Origin: an uncultured Clostridia bacterium
GTDB taxonomy: Bacteria > Bacillota > Clostridia > Christensenellales > Borkfalkiaceae
Direction: 5' to 3'
Assembly (NCBI GenBank): GCA_947589565.1
Contig: CANQBW010000004.1
Coordinates: forward strand, 1 to 50,766
DNA: 50,766 bases
Shown: piece after piece, positions 1-8,953 of the stretch
How the letters are laid out: each line of letters starts with the position of its first letter
Position numbering within the stretch: the first letter of the stretch is position 1
Position numbers and translations under genes: made by a program
The notes under the pieces: generated by a model
The model's input: the letters and a program-made list of their open reading frames with translations, nothing else
What the model was told of the DNA's origin: nothing
Database searches by the model: none

Positions 1-2
1 AG

Positions 3-1328
3 ATCGCAGACGCCAAAAATACTCCCCAACCGGTCGCAAAATCCGAAAATCCTCAGGAGGACCCGGAAACCGAATTTGCGTTGGGAAAGCTCTTTTATGA
101 CCAAAAAAATTACGAAAAGGCATTTCCCCATCTCGAAAAGGCGGCAAAAGCCGGATATGCAGAGGCACAAAAAAATCTCGGCAACTGTTATAGCGACGGG
201 CTCGGCGTGACGCAGGACTATAAAAAAGCTGTGGAATGGTATCAAAAAGCGGCTCAGCAAGGGAATGCAGCTGCGCAAAATAACCTCGGCTTATGTTATT
301 ATGATGGAGAAGGTGTAGCGCAGGACTATAAAAAAGCTGTGGAATTGTATGAAAAAGCGGCTCAGCAAGGACTCGCAGTCGCGCAATTAAATCTCGCTAA
401 ATGTTATAGTTTCGGAGAAGGCGTAGCGAAGAATCATAAAAAGGCCACAGAGTGGTATGAAAAGGCGGCAGGGCAGGGAAATGCAGACGCACAATATGCT
501 CTCGGCTTATGTTATTATTATGGAAAAGGTGTAGCGCAGGATCACAAAAAAGCCGCAGAGTGGTATGAAAGGGCTGCCGAACAAGGTTATGATGAAGCGA
601 AGCAAGCTCTCGAAGACTTAATTGAATTAGAAGAAGACTCGGAACAAGAGGAGCCTCAAGAAGAAGCAGAACCTTATGAAGAGGAGCCTCAAAAAGCAGC
701 GGCAGACAAGCAAATCGCTTTTGACAACTGTTACGATCTTGGAAAGCGCTATTATGACCAAAAGAATTATGAAAAGGCATTTCCCTATTTCGAAATAGCG
801 GCTCAACAAGGAAATGCAGAGGCAGAATATTACCTCGGGAGCTGTTACGAAGAAAGTTATGTGTTATATGATCCCGAAAAAGCCTTAGAGTTGTACGAAA
901 AGGCAGCTCGGCAGGGAGTCGCAGTGGCACAATTTACTCTCGGCGAATGTTACTCATATGGACGCTGCGGTGTTAAAACAAACGATGAAAAAGCTGTGCA
1001 ATGGTACGAAAAGGCGGCTCGGCAGGGAAACGCAGACGCGCAATTCAATCTCGGACGCTGTTATGAATTCGGAAACGGTGTTGAGCGAAACGACGAAAAA
1101 GCCGTAGAGTGGTACGAAAAAGCAGCTCAACAAGGAAACGTTGAAGCACAAAACAGTCTCGGAGACTGTTATTGTTTAGGAGACGGTGTTGAGCAAAATG
1201 ACGAAAAAGCCGTAGAGTGGTACGAAAAAGCGGCTCGGCAAGGAGACTCGGATGCAAAAAATAAATTGCGAGATTTGAAAAGAGATGGCGTTTCGGCGGC
1301 AAAAGAGGCTTTGAAGCGACTTTCATAA
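3..1328 (+). CDS. Sel1-repeat protein, 5' end outside the window
   Basis: The frame is open from the window edge, so the first possible start inside (TTG at 81) is probably not the real one and the N-terminus is missing. The protein is built almost wholly of ~36-residue Sel1 (TPR-like) helical repeats with the pattern A-LG-CY--G-GV--D--KA-EWYEKAA-QG-A-AQ. Two blocks of repeats are separated by a Glu-rich linker near codons 205-240 of the visible part. Sel1 proteins are usually adaptors for protein-protein contacts. No catalytic domain, signal peptide or membrane segment is visible in this part. The repeats are also similar at DNA level, so copy number may vary between strains. Partner unknown. 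Confidence 0.85.
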   Translation: MADAKNTPQPVAKSENPQEDPETEFALGKLFYDQKNYEKAFPHLEKAAKAGYAEAQKNLGNCYSDGLGVTQDYKKAVEWYQKAAQQGNAAAQNNLGLCYYDGEGVAQDYKKAVELYEKAAQQGLAVAQLNLAKCYSFGEGVAKNHKKATEWYEKAAGQGNADAQYALGLCYYYGKGVAQDHKKAAEWYERAAEQGYDEAKQALEDLIELEEDSEQEEPQEEAEPYEEEPQKAAADKQIAFDNCYDLGKRYYDQKNYEKAFPYFEIAAQQGNAEAEYYLGSCYEESYVLYDPEKALELYEKAARQGVAVAQFTLGECYSYGRCGVKTNDEKAVQWYEKAARQGNADAQFNLGRCYEFGNGVERNDEKAVEWYEKAAQQGNVEAQNSLGDCYCLGDGVEQNDEKAVEWYEKAARQGDSDAKNKLRDLKRDGVSAAKEALKRLS

Positions 1329-1337
1329 GGAAGGGAC

Positions 1338-1361
1338 GGGACGGCGTGCGTGCGCCGTCCC
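1338..1361 (+). terminator. GC-rich hairpin after the Sel1 gene
   Basis: GGGACGGCG and CGCCGTCCC form a 9-bp stem with a 6-nt loop, 10 nt after the stop codon. There is no T-run behind it, so termination is possible but not certain. Confidence 0.4.
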
Positions 1362-1364
1362 TCT

Positions 1365-1528
1365 CTGTCATCATGAGCGCAGTCGAAGGATCTCGCCCTT
1401 GACTTACTGAAAAACGAGATGTTTCGACTGCACTTCGCTAACGCTTCGTTTCGCTCAACATGACATGCCTAAAGATGTACTTCGTGCGCCGTCCCTCTCT
1501 GTCATCCTGAGCGCAGTCGAAGGATCTC
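1365..1528. repeat. Cluster of dispersed intergenic repeats
   Basis: Two direct copies of a 30-bp sequence beginning CTGTCATC (1365-1394 and 1499-1528, 29/30 identical) flank an inverted copy of a related second type (1418-1464, ending in CTCAACATGACA on the plus strand). The first type recurs as an exact 30/30 inverted copy at 34741-34770, and the second type recurs at 34810-34846. No gene is seen between 1329 and 1630. Confidence 0.8.
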
Positions 1529-1571
1529 TACCTCACTTTAAGAACAAGTGTAAATTTTGAAAAATGGCGTT

Positions 1572-1599
1572 TTGCGGCTTTCGAATCGGGGTATATAAG
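1572..1599 (+). promoter_or_regulatory. Possible htpG promoter
   Basis: TTGCGG (1572-1577) and TATAAG (1594-1599) are 16 bp apart, 32 nt before the htpG ATG. Neither box is perfect. No CIRCE or CtsR operator was recognised. Confidence 0.4.
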
Positions 1600-1630
1600 T
1601 AGAGATAATTCGAGAAAGAAGGTTTTTATC

Positions 1631-3445
1631 ATGGCAAAGACAGGCAAGATCAAAATTTCCAGCGAAAATATGATGCCCATCATCAAAAAGTGGCTGTATT
1701 CGGACAAGGACATCTTCCTTCGGGAGATCGTCTCCAACGCGTCGGACGCGATCACAAAATATAAGGAACTCGTCAAGATCGGACAGGCTGCGGACACGAA
1801 CGAAGATTTCCGCATTACAGTGACGACGGACGAGAAGGCAGGAACGCTTACCGTCGAGGACAACGGCATCGGCATGACCGAGGACGAGGTCGAACGCTAC
1901 ATCACGCAGGTCGCCTTTTCGGGGGCGGCGGATTTCCTCGAAAAGTATGAAAAGGCGGGCGGGGACGCCATCATCGGGCACTTCGGGCTCGGGTTCTACT
2001 CCGCCTATATGGTCTCCGAGAACATCGAGATCTTCACAAAATCCTATTCCGAGGGCGCAAAGGGGGTCCACTGGGAGTCGGACGGCGAAAATACCTACAC
2101 GATCGAGGAGTGCGACAGGGAGACGCGCGGCACGAAGATCGTCATGCACCTTGCGGAGGGAGAGAAGGACCTTTTGAAGGAGTTCGAAATCAGGAGACTT
2201 CTCAACAAGTACTGCTCCTTTATGCCCTACGACATCTATCTCAATCCCAAGGGCACCGACGAGGACAAGCCCGTCAACAACCGCGAGCCGCTCTATCTCA
2301 AACAGCCCAAGGACTGCACGGAGGAGGAGTACAAGACCTTCTACCGCGAGACCTTCCACGACTACAACGAGCCGCTCTTTCAGATCCATCTGAATATGGA
2401 CTATCCCTTCCGTCTCAAAGGGATTCTCTACTTCCCGAAGGTCGTAAAGCAGGTGCAGCTCGAGCGGGGACAGGTCAAGCTCTACTGCAATCAGGTGTAT
2501 ATTGCCGACAACATCAAGGAAGTCATTCCCGAATTTTTGATGCTTCTAAACGGCGTCATCGACTGCCCGGATATTCCGCTCAACGTCTCGAGAAGTTTCC
2601 TTCAGAACGACAAGCAGGTGCAGAAGATCGCCTCGCACATCACCAAGAAGGTCGCCGACAAACTCTCCGAGCTCTACCGCGACGACCGCGAAAAGTACGA
2701 GAGCTGCTGGAAGGACCTCTCGACCTTCGTCAAATTCGGCTGTATCAAGGACGAAAAGTTCTACGACAAGGTCAAGGACATTGTCATCTTTAAAAATCTT
2801 GAAGGGGAGTATCGACCCGTCGAGAGCTTCTTCGGGGCGGAACTTTCCGAGGACGAGGCGAAGGAGGGGAAGGAGGCGCAACCCGTCTACTACGTCACCG
2901 ATCCCGACAAGCAGGCGCAGTACGTCAAGATGTTCCGCGATGCGGGACTCGACGCCATCGTTGCGGACAGCTTCATCGACGGGCACTTTATCAGTTTCCT
3001 CGAATATAAAAATCCTCGGAAGGTGCGGTTCTTACGCATTGACGCGGACGTCGCGGGGGCTTTAAAGGACTCCTCCGAGCAGGACGAGGAGATCGAGAAA
3101 ATTTTCACGGAACTTCTCGCCGACAAAAAGATCAAAGTGGAGACGCAGAAGCTCAAGGATACCTCTGTTCCCGCCGTCATCAACAGCGCAGAGTTTTTGC
3201 GGAGAATGACCGAGATGAGTTCTTTCTATCACATGGAGGGATCTCAAGAAGAGCTTACGCTCATCGTCAACATCGGCTGTCCCAACGTCCTCGCCCTCAA
3301 AACTGCGGGAGAAGAGGAGAGAAAGATCGCCGCAAAGCAGATTTATTATCTGGCGCTACTTTCCTATCGGCAGCTGAAAGTGGAGGAACTCGGGGAGTTT
3401 TACTTGAATCAGCGGACGATCCTGGAAAAATATTTGGAAAAATGA
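1631..3445 (+). CDS. htpG: Hsp90-family molecular chaperone HtpG
   Basis: This is the cytosolic ATP-dependent chaperone of the Hsp90 family, 604 aa, close to the usual ~620. The GHKL ATPase fold is clear at the N-terminus: REIVSNASDA (the Glu and Asn that handle water and Mg), DNGIGM, and the ATP lid with GHFGLGFYSAYMV. A middle domain with the NVSRSFLQ region and a dimerisation domain follow. As in bacterial HtpG there is no eukaryotic MEEVD tail. The ATG at 1631 starts the conserved sequence after a weak AGAAGG ribosome site. It is a single-gene unit; the next gene has its own promoter. Confidence 0.97.
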   Translation: MAKTGKIKISSENMMPIIKKWLYSDKDIFLREIVSNASDAITKYKELVKIGQAADTNEDFRITVTTDEKAGTLTVEDNGIGMTEDEVERYITQVAFSGAADFLEKYEKAGGDAIIGHFGLGFYSAYMVSENIEIFTKSYSEGAKGVHWESDGENTYTIEECDRETRGTKIVMHLAEGEKDLLKEFEIRRLLNKYCSFMPYDIYLNPKGTDEDKPVNNREPLYLKQPKDCTEEEYKTFYRETFHDYNEPLFQIHLNMDYPFRLKGILYFPKVVKQVQLERGQVKLYCNQVYIADNIKEVIPEFLMLLNGVIDCPDIPLNVSRSFLQNDKQVQKIASHITKKVADKLSELYRDDREKYESCWKDLSTFVKFGCIKDEKFYDKVKDIVIFKNLEGEYRPVESFFGAELSEDEAKEGKEAQPVYYVTDPDKQAQYVKMFRDAGLDAIVADSFIDGHFISFLEYKNPRKVRFLRIDADVAGALKDSSEQDEEIEKIFTELLADKKIKVETQKLKDTSVPAVINSAEFLRRMTEMSSFYHMEGSQEELTLIVNIGCPNVLALKTAGEEERKIAAKQIYYLALLSYRQLKVEELGEFYLNQRTILEKYLEK

Positions 3446-3465
3446 CAAATTTTCCCCAATAGTAT

Positions 3466-3495
3466 TTGACATTTGCCCGTTGAATTTGCTATAAT
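3466..3495 (+). promoter_or_regulatory. Cold-shock gene promoter
   Basis: A perfect TTGACA (3466-3471) and a perfect TATAAT (3490-3495) are separated by 18 bp. They leave a ~50-nt leader before the GTG start at 3547. Confidence 0.85.
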
Positions 3496-3546
3496 AAAAC
3501 TTGTAAAGGCAGGATCATATTCCAGATAGCCACAGGAGGTATTATA

Positions 3547-3759
3547 GTGAACGGAACGGTTAAATGGTTCAATGACGCAAAGGGTTACGGATTCATATCC
3601 AACGATGAAGGCGGAGAAGACATTTTTGTTCATTTTTCGGCGATCCAGAAGGAAGGATTTCGTACGTTAAAGGAAGGGCAGAAGGTCACATTTGAGACGG
3701 AGCCCGACCCCAGAGACAGCGGAAAACTCAGAGCAGTCAACGTTGTCCCCTTGGCATAA
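3547..3759 (+). CDS. Cold-shock-domain RNA chaperone, Csp family
   Basis: A 70-aa single cold-shock domain (OB fold) that binds single-stranded RNA and DNA and melts secondary structure. Both RNA-binding motifs are present: KGYGFIS (RNP1-like) and DIFVHF (RNP2-like), together with the opening GTVKWFN. Translation starts at GTG, set by AGGAGG 8 nt upstream; no in-frame ATG lies nearby. It is monocistronic, with its own consensus promoter and a terminator directly after. Which Csp paralogue it is cannot be told from one copy. Confidence 0.95.
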   Translation: MNGTVKWFNDAKGYGFISNDEGGEDIFVHFSAIQKEGFRTLKEGQKVTFETEPDPRDSGKLRAVNVVPLA

Positions 3760-3777
3760 ACATTGCACTGAAATGCA

Positions 3778-3804
3778 AAAAACACCTCTTCAGAGGTGTT
3801 TTTT
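3778..3804 (+). terminator. Terminator of the cold-shock gene
   Basis: AACACCTCT and AGAGGTGTT form a stem with a 2-nt loop, extended by A-T pairs and followed by a T-run. Confidence 0.9.
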
Positions 3805-3941
3805 GTTTATGGAAAAAATAATGTGTGCGAGCAAAACCACGCTTTTGCGCTGCACGACTCAATTTGCGCCCCACGGGACGCACATTGTCGTTTGAAACGA
3901 ACGAGAGGACCAAGATGTGGGAACTCGAGAGCCGATTTCCT

Positions 3942-3985
3942 CGGCAAAAATATTGCGCAGCAAGATTTTTGCCGAAACCTTTTTT
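3942..3985 (+). terminator. Hairpin with T-run upstream of murC
   Basis: CGGCAAAAAT (3942-3951) pairs exactly with ATTTTTGCCG (3965-3974). Inner TTGC/GCAA pairs extend the stem, and a run of six Ts starts at 3980. It ends ~24 nt before the murC start, so it could be an attenuator in the murC leader or the terminator of an unseen transcript from 3805-3940. No T-box motif was found. Confidence 0.55.
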
Positions 3986-4008
3986 AACAATTTCTCATAC
4001 CATGAAGT

Positions 4009-5334
4009 ATGTTTTTGGAAGGAATCGGACAGAGGGGCTTTTACTTCATCGGGATCGGCGGTGTGAGCATGTCTGCGCTTGCGCGGCTGCTGCACGGGCG
4101 GGGGTATTCCGTCCGCGGGAGCGACATGCGGGAGGGGAACTTTACCGAACTTCTTCGGCGGGAGGGGATCCCCGTCCGGATCGGCGAAGAGGAGGAGATC
4201 ACCGAGGACGCCGTCGTCTACACGGGCGCGATCTCGCCCGATCATCCCCAAATTCTTCAGGCGAAGCGCGAAAATAAACGCCTAATTTCCCGTCCCGAGC
4301 TGTTGGGAAAAATTGCGGACGAATTTCCCCACGTCGTCTCCGTGGCGGGCTGTCACGGAAAGACGACAACTTCCTCCATGCTCGCCCACATCTTCCTCGA
4401 GAGCGGAAGGCCCTTCACCTGTCACATCGGCGGGGAAGATTTAAAGCTCGGAAACTTTTATTCGAGCGGCGGGGAGTACTTTCTGACGGAAGCCTGTGAA
4501 TTTCAGCGAAGTTTTCTCTCCATAAAAAGCGAGATCGCCATCATCCTGAATACAGACCTCGATCACACGGACTGCTATCGGGACGAAGACGAACTCTTCG
4601 AAGCCTATACGGCGTTCTCCAAACTCGCGGAGAAGTGCGTTGTCAACGCCGACGACCGCCGTGCGCGGACTCTTCCGCATGAACTCAGTTTCGGGCTGTT
4701 CGGCGGAGATATCCGCGCCGAGAAACTCAGGAGCTTTTCGGAGCGGTACGCCTTTACCGTCTCCGAGAGAGGGATCCCGCTCGTGCGGATCAAGCTCAAC
4801 TGCGTCGGAAAAGTAACCGTCTACGACGCCCTCGCCGCCTTTTCCGCGGCGCGGCTTTTGGGATTCTCGGCGGAGGAGATCAAGCGGGGACTCGAAAAAT
4901 ACAGCGGCGTGGGAAGAAGGTTCGAAAGGGTGGGAAACTTGAAAGGCGCGCCCGTCATCTGCGACTACGCCCATCATCCGCGCGAGATCGCAGCGGCGAT
5001 CGAGACCGCAAAAAAGATCTGCCCCGGGACGGTGCGCCTCGTCTTTCAGCCGCATACCTATACGCGCACACGGGATTTTCTCGGGGAATTTGTCAAAGTA
5101 CTCTCTTCGGCGGAAGCGCCCGCCATCATTTACAAGACCTATGCGGCGCGGGAGGAGTTCGACCCCGCGGGCAGCGCGTGCGCACTCGTCTCACGCATTC
5201 CCGACGCCGTCTATGTACAGTCTCCCGACCAGCTCAAAGAGCGTCTGCTTCAGATCGTGCAAAAGGACGATCTCATCCTCTGCCTCGGCGCGGGCGATAT
5301 CTTCTTTATCGCAAGATCCATTCTCGATCAATAG
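4009..5334 (+). CDS. murC: UDP-N-acetylmuramate--L-alanine ligase MurC
   Basis: The first amino-acid ligase of peptidoglycan precursor synthesis: it joins L-Ala to UDP-MurNAc using ATP in the cytosol. 441 aa, normal for the family. The N-terminal Rossmann domain begins YFIGIGGVSMSALA. The Mur-ligase P-loop is AGCHGKTTTSSML (~residues 111-123). TDLDHTDCY (~181-189) and DYAHHPREI (~321-329) are the other family signatures. The ATG at 4009 has a weak ribosome site. A hairpin lies just upstream, and the gene's 3' end overlaps a convergent regulator gene by 7 bp. Confidence 0.95.
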   Translation: MFLEGIGQRGFYFIGIGGVSMSALARLLHGRGYSVRGSDMREGNFTELLRREGIPVRIGEEEEITEDAVVYTGAISPDHPQILQAKRENKRLISRPELLGKIADEFPHVVSVAGCHGKTTTSSMLAHIFLESGRPFTCHIGGEDLKLGNFYSSGGEYFLTEACEFQRSFLSIKSEIAIILNTDLDHTDCYRDEDELFEAYTAFSKLAEKCVVNADDRRARTLPHELSFGLFGGDIRAEKLRSFSERYAFTVSERGIPLVRIKLNCVGKVTVYDALAAFSAARLLGFSAEEIKRGLEKYSGVGRRFERVGNLKGAPVICDYAHHPREIAAAIETAKKICPGTVRLVFQPHTYTRTRDFLGEFVKVLSSAEAPAIIYKTYAAREEFDPAGSACALVSRIPDAVYVQSPDQLKERLLQIVQKDDLILCLGAGDIFFIARSILDQ

Positions 5335-5540
5335 GGACTGATCCCCAAAATATAGTCCGCCTTCACGTCCAACAGCTTACAGAGCTTGGCGAGCGTATCG
5401 AGCGCGGGAAAGATATCTTCGCACATGTACTTGGAGACCGTCTGCGCCGAAACGCCGATCTCTTTCGCAATCGTTTTCTGCAAAAGTCCGCTCAGTTTAA
5501 TGGATTCTCTGAGCCGTTTTTGGATTTCTTTTAAAGTCAT
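5328..5540 (-). CDS. Small XRE-family DNA-binding regulator
   Basis: A 70-aa single Cro/cI-type helix-turn-helix: QKTIAKEIGVSAQTVSKY is the recognition region, followed by DTLAKLCKLLDVKADYILG, the usual end of this family. The start at 5540 is chosen because AAGGAGAG lies 9 nt upstream; an in-frame ATG at 5597 lies almost on the -10 box and has no ribosome site. It is convergent with murC and overlaps its last bases. A 15-bp palindrome covers its own -10 region, so autorepression is likely. Targets are unknown. Confidence 0.85.
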   Translation of the reverse strand: MTLKEIQKRLRESIKLSGLLQKTIAKEIGVSAQTVSKYMCEDIFPALDTLAKLCKLLDVKADYILGISPY

Positions 5541-5602
5541 TTCTCTGCACTCTCCTTTTTTTCCAAATATAATCGCAAAACATACGATAAAATTCATGCG
5601 TA

Positions 5603-5617
5603 TCGTATATTATACGA
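5603..5617 (-). promoter_or_regulatory. Palindromic operator over the XRE gene -10 box
   Basis: TCGTATATTATACGA is a perfect 15-bp palindrome. It contains a minus-strand TATAAT (5609-5614). Further CGTAT half-sites occur around it, suggesting binding of the regulator encoded just downstream. Confidence 0.6.
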
Positions 5618-5796
5618 AATATTGTATTTATCTCGTATTTTGTGCGATTTTATATTTTTTTCTATACGCGCGAGCCGAGAATTGCGCTTTTTGCTTTGCG
5701 GCATGATTTTCGGGGGAATGCAAATGCTAAGGTGAAGGGAATCCAACCCGCAATAACTTTACAAAAAAATTTTTTTGTAAAATTTTGGAAACACGA

Positions 5797-5825
5797 TTGA
5801 AAGTAGAGAGAAGATATAGTATAAT
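5797..5825 (+). promoter_or_regulatory. Promoter of the glycogen operon
   Basis: TTGAAA (5797-5802), a 17-bp spacer and TATAAT (5820-5825). It lies inside the longest possible glgB frame, so it rules out the ATG at 5785 and supports the start at 5872. Confidence 0.8.
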
Positions 5826-5871
5826 GGAGATTGGGGAAACCTCTTTTCAAGAATTTCGGCAGGAGAGAGCG

Positions 5872-7749
5872 ATGACGGAGACGCTTTTTAAATTTCATCG
5901 GGGCGAGGAGAGCTCGGTCTACGACTTTTTCGGCGCACACGCAAAAGAGCAAGAGGGGAAAAAAGGGTATCTCTTCCGCGTCTGGGCGCCGCACGCGAGA
6001 GAGGTCTCCGTTGTCGGCGATTTCAACAATTGGGACCCTGCGAAGAACAAGATGATAAGGCTTGAGGACGGAGAGTGTTTCGAACTGTTTGTTCCGGGAC
6101 TCAAGGAGTACGATCTCTACAAGTACTGCATCACGGCGCGGGACGGAAAACTTCTTTTTAAGGCGGACCCCGTGGGATTTCACACGGAGACGCCGCCGAA
6201 GACCTCCTCCAAGCTCTATCCGCTCGGCGGCTACCGCTGGCGGGACGGGGACTATTGCAAAGAACGGGAGAAGAAAGATATCTATTCCTCGCCCATGAAC
6301 ATCTATGAAGTGAGTCTTCTGTCCTGGAAACGGCATGAGGACGGGGGATACTATAGTTACAGAGAACTTTCGAAGGAGCTCGTCCCTTACGTCAAGGAGA
6401 TGGGCTACACGCATGTCGAGTTTATGCCTGTGATGGAATTTCCCTTCGACGGGTCCTGGGGATATCAATCGACGGGATACTTTGCGGCGACTTCCCGTCT
6501 CGGCACGCCGAAGGATCTGATGGAGCTGGTCGATTGTTTTCATGAGGCGGGGATCGGGGTCATCTTCGACTGGGTGCCCGCGCACTTTCCCAAGGACGAA
6601 CAGGGGCTCTTCGAATTTGACGGCGAACCGCTCTATGAGAGCGAACTCTGGCACAGAAAGGAACACAAGGGCTGGGGCACGAGGCGGTTTGACTACGGGA
6701 AGGGGGAGGTCGTCTCCTTTCTCATCTCCAACGCCTGCTTTCTCTTTGACTATTTCCATGCAGACGGACTGAGGGTGGACGCCGTCGCCTCCATGCTCTA
6801 TCTCGACTATGACAAGCGTCCCGGGGAGTGGGTGCCCAACATCTACGGCGAAAACAAAAACTTAGAGGCGATCGCCTTTTTGAGACGACTCAACGAGACC
6901 GTCTTTACCCGCTTTCCCTATGCGATCATGATCGCGGAGGAATCGACGGCGTGGGGGCTCGTCACAAAGCCGCCCTATGTCGGCGGGCTCGGATTTTCCC
7001 ACAAATGGAACATGGGCTGGATGAACGACATGCTCTCCTACCTCTCCGTCGATCCCTATTTCCGCATCGGCAGCCACAACAAGCTCACCTTTTCGATGAT
7101 GTACGCCTTCACGGAGAACTTCGTGCTTCCCATCTCACACGACGAAGTCGTGCACGGAAAGGGGTCCCTCATCGGTAAGATGCCGGGGACCTATGAGGAG
7201 AAATTCGCGGGCGTGAGGTGCTTTTTGGGATACATGACGGCACACCCAGGGAAAAAGCTCAACTTCATGGGCTATGAGTTCGGACAGTTCAAGGAGTGGG
7301 ACTTTTCGGAAGGATTGGAGTTCTTTTTGAAGGACCATTACGAATATCACGAAAAACTTTTCGAATATGTCAGGGCGATCAACATGCTCTACAAGAGCTT
7401 TGCTCCCTTCTACGAGATCGAGGACAGCTGGGCGGGCTTCGAATGGCTCGCACCCGACGACGCGGACCGCAACATCGTGGCGTTCTTGAGGAGAGACAAA
7501 AGGGGAAGAGAGCTTCTTGCCGTCGTCAGCTTCTCGGGAGCGGACGCGGACGACTACATGCTCGGCGTCAACGAAAAGACCAAATACAAACTCATCTTCA
7601 ACAGCGACGACAAAAAGTACGGCGGGCGGGGAAAGCTCGGAAAACGCACGGTCTTTCCCGCGATCGCCTATCCCACGCACGGCAAGCGGTATTCCATCCG
7701 CCTGCCCATGCCCAAACTCACCTGTCTCTACTTTGTCAGAGAGCAATAA
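5872..7749 (+). CDS. glgB: 1,4-alpha-glucan branching enzyme GlgB
   Basis: Cuts alpha-1,4-glucan chains and rejoins them in alpha-1,6 linkage, making the branches of glycogen. 625 aa from the ATG with a GGAGAG ribosome site. An N-terminal CBM48-like domain ([20 protein letters not shown]) is followed by a GH13 barrel. [13 protein letters not shown] holds the Asp nucleophile, AEESTAW the acid Glu, and [12 protein letters not shown] the third acidic residue. A C-terminal beta domain ends near YFVREQ. It is the first gene of the operon and lies 13 nt before glgC. Confidence 0.96.
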   Translation: MTETLFKFHRGEESSVYDFFGAHAKEQEGKKGYLFRVWAPHAREVSVVGDFNNWDPAKNKMIRLEDGECFELFVPGLKEYDLYKYCITARDGKLLFKADPVGFHTETPPKTSSKLYPLGGYRWRDGDYCKEREKKDIYSSPMNIYEVSLLSWKRHEDGGYYSYRELSKELVPYVKEMGYTHVEFMPVMEFPFDGSWGYQSTGYFAATSRLGTPKDLMELVDCFHEAGIGVIFDWVPAHFPKDEQGLFEFDGEPLYESELWHRKEHKGWGTRRFDYGKGEVVSFLISNACFLFDYFHADGLRVDAVASMLYLDYDKRPGEWVPNIYGENKNLEAIAFLRRLNETVFTRFPYAIMIAEESTAWGLVTKPPYVGGLGFSHKWNMGWMNDMLSYLSVDPYFRIGSHNKLTFSMMYAFTENFVLPISHDEVVHGKGSLIGKMPGTYEEKFAGVRCFLGYMTAHPGKKLNFMGYEFGQFKEWDFSEGLEFFLKDHYEYHEKLFEYVRAINMLYKSFAPFYEIEDSWAGFEWLAPDDADRNIVAFLRRDKRGRELLAVVSFSGADADDYMLGVNEKTKYKLIFNSDDKKYGGRGKLGKRTVFPAIAYPTHGKRYSIRLPMPKLTCLYFVREQ

Positions 7750-7762
7750 AAAGGAGAAAACT

Positions 7763-8950
7763 ATGAGAAGAAAAAAGGAATGTGTCGCGATGCTTCTTGC
7801 GGGCGGGCAGGGGAGCAGATTGTACGCGCTCACCAACGACATCGCAAAACCCGCCGTCACCTTCGGCGCGAAGTACAAGATCATCGACTTCCCGCTCTCC
7901 AACTGTATCAATTCGGGGATCGACACGGTCGGCGTGCTCACGCAGTATGAGCCGCTCGAACTCAACGAGTACATCGGGAACGGTCAGCCTTGGGATCTCG
8001 ACCGCGCCTTCGGCGGCGTGCACATTCTCTCTCCCTATCAGGCGAAGAAGAAATCCTCCTGGTATGAGGGAACGGCGAACGCCGTCTATCAGAATCTCGG
8101 CTTTCTCAAAAAATACGACCCCGACTATGTCCTCATTCTCTCGGGCGATCACATCTACAAGATGAACTATGCCGACATGTTGCAGGCGCACATTCGCTCG
8201 GGCGCGGACTGCACGATCGCGGCGATCGAGGTCAGCGAGAAGGAGGCGTCCCGCTTCGGCATTCTCAATGTCCGCGAGGACGGCACGATCTACGAGTTCG
8301 AGGAAAAGCCCAAAAAGCCCAAGAGCAATCTCGCCTCCATGGGTATCTATATCTTCACGGCGGAAAAGCTCTTCAATTACCTCGAAAAGGACGACAAGGA
8401 TCCTTCCTCGAGCAAGGATTTCGGCAAAGACGTCCTTCCCGCCATGCTCAAGGCGGGCGAAAAGATGTGCTGCTACCGCTTCGAGGGATATTGGAAGGAT
8501 GTGGGGACAATAAACTCCCTCTTCGAAGCCAACATGGATCTTCTGGGGGATCCGCCCGTCTTCGACGTCAACGATCCCGACTGGAAGATCCATTCCCGCA
8601 ATCCCATCGCGCCGCCCGAGTATTTGGGAGAGCGGGCGCGGGTCGAAAATTCCATCGTTGCCCTCGGCTGCGAGATCGAGGGGACGGTCATTCACTCCGT
8701 GCTCTCGACGGGCGTCGTCGTCGAAGAGGGGGCGCTCGTAAGAGACAGTATCATCATGGCGGGCTCCGTCATCAAGCGCGGGGCGGCGGTCCTCAATTCC
8801 ATCGTGGATGAAAATGTCGAGATCCGCGAGGGAGCCTCCGTCGGCGACGGTTCGCCCTCGATCACCGTCCTCGGCAGAAGCATGTGTATCGCCGCAGGCT
8901 CGAAGATCAAGGGCGGAGAGATCATTGACAGGGACTACAGGGGGGAATAG
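7763..8950 (+). CDS. glgC: Glucose-1-phosphate adenylyltransferase GlgC (catalytic subunit)
   Basis: Makes ADP-glucose from ATP and glucose-1-phosphate, the committed step of glycogen synthesis. 395 aa. The nucleotidyltransferase N-terminus reads [14 protein letters not shown], with [20 protein letters not shown] after it. [10 protein letters not shown] carries the metal-binding Asp, and YWKDVGTI the glucose-1-phosphate region. The C-terminus is a left-handed beta-helix. AAAAGGAG before the ATG fixes the start. It pairs with GlgD, which starts 3 nt after the stop. The heterotetramer of the two is known from Bacillus-type bacteria. Confidence 0.96.
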   Translation: MRRKKECVAMLLAGGQGSRLYALTNDIAKPAVTFGAKYKIIDFPLSNCINSGIDTVGVLTQYEPLELNEYIGNGQPWDLDRAFGGVHILSPYQAKKKSSWYEGTANAVYQNLGFLKKYDPDYVLILSGDHIYKMNYADMLQAHIRSGADCTIAAIEVSEKEASRFGILNVREDGTIYEFEEKPKKPKSNLASMGIYIFTAEKLFNYLEKDDKDPSSSKDFGKDVLPAMLKAGEKMCCYRFEGYWKDVGTINSLFEANMDLLGDPPVFDVNDPDWKIHSRNPIAPPEYLGERARVENSIVALGCEIEGTVIHSVLSTGVVVEEGALVRDSIIMAGSVIKRGAAVLNSIVDENVEIREGASVGDGSPSITVLGRSMCIAAGSKIKGGEIIDRDYRGE

Positions 8951-8953
8951 ACT

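Noticed and set aside
1538..2389. 283-aa frame opposite htpG
   Set aside because: Antisense shadow of a conserved gene.
4009..4100. T-box riboswitch before murC
   Set aside because: No T-box (AGGGTGG-ACCGCG) or specifier structure was found; only a simple hairpin is present.
5785..5871. glgB start at 5785
   Set aside because: The operon promoter -10 box lies downstream of that ATG.
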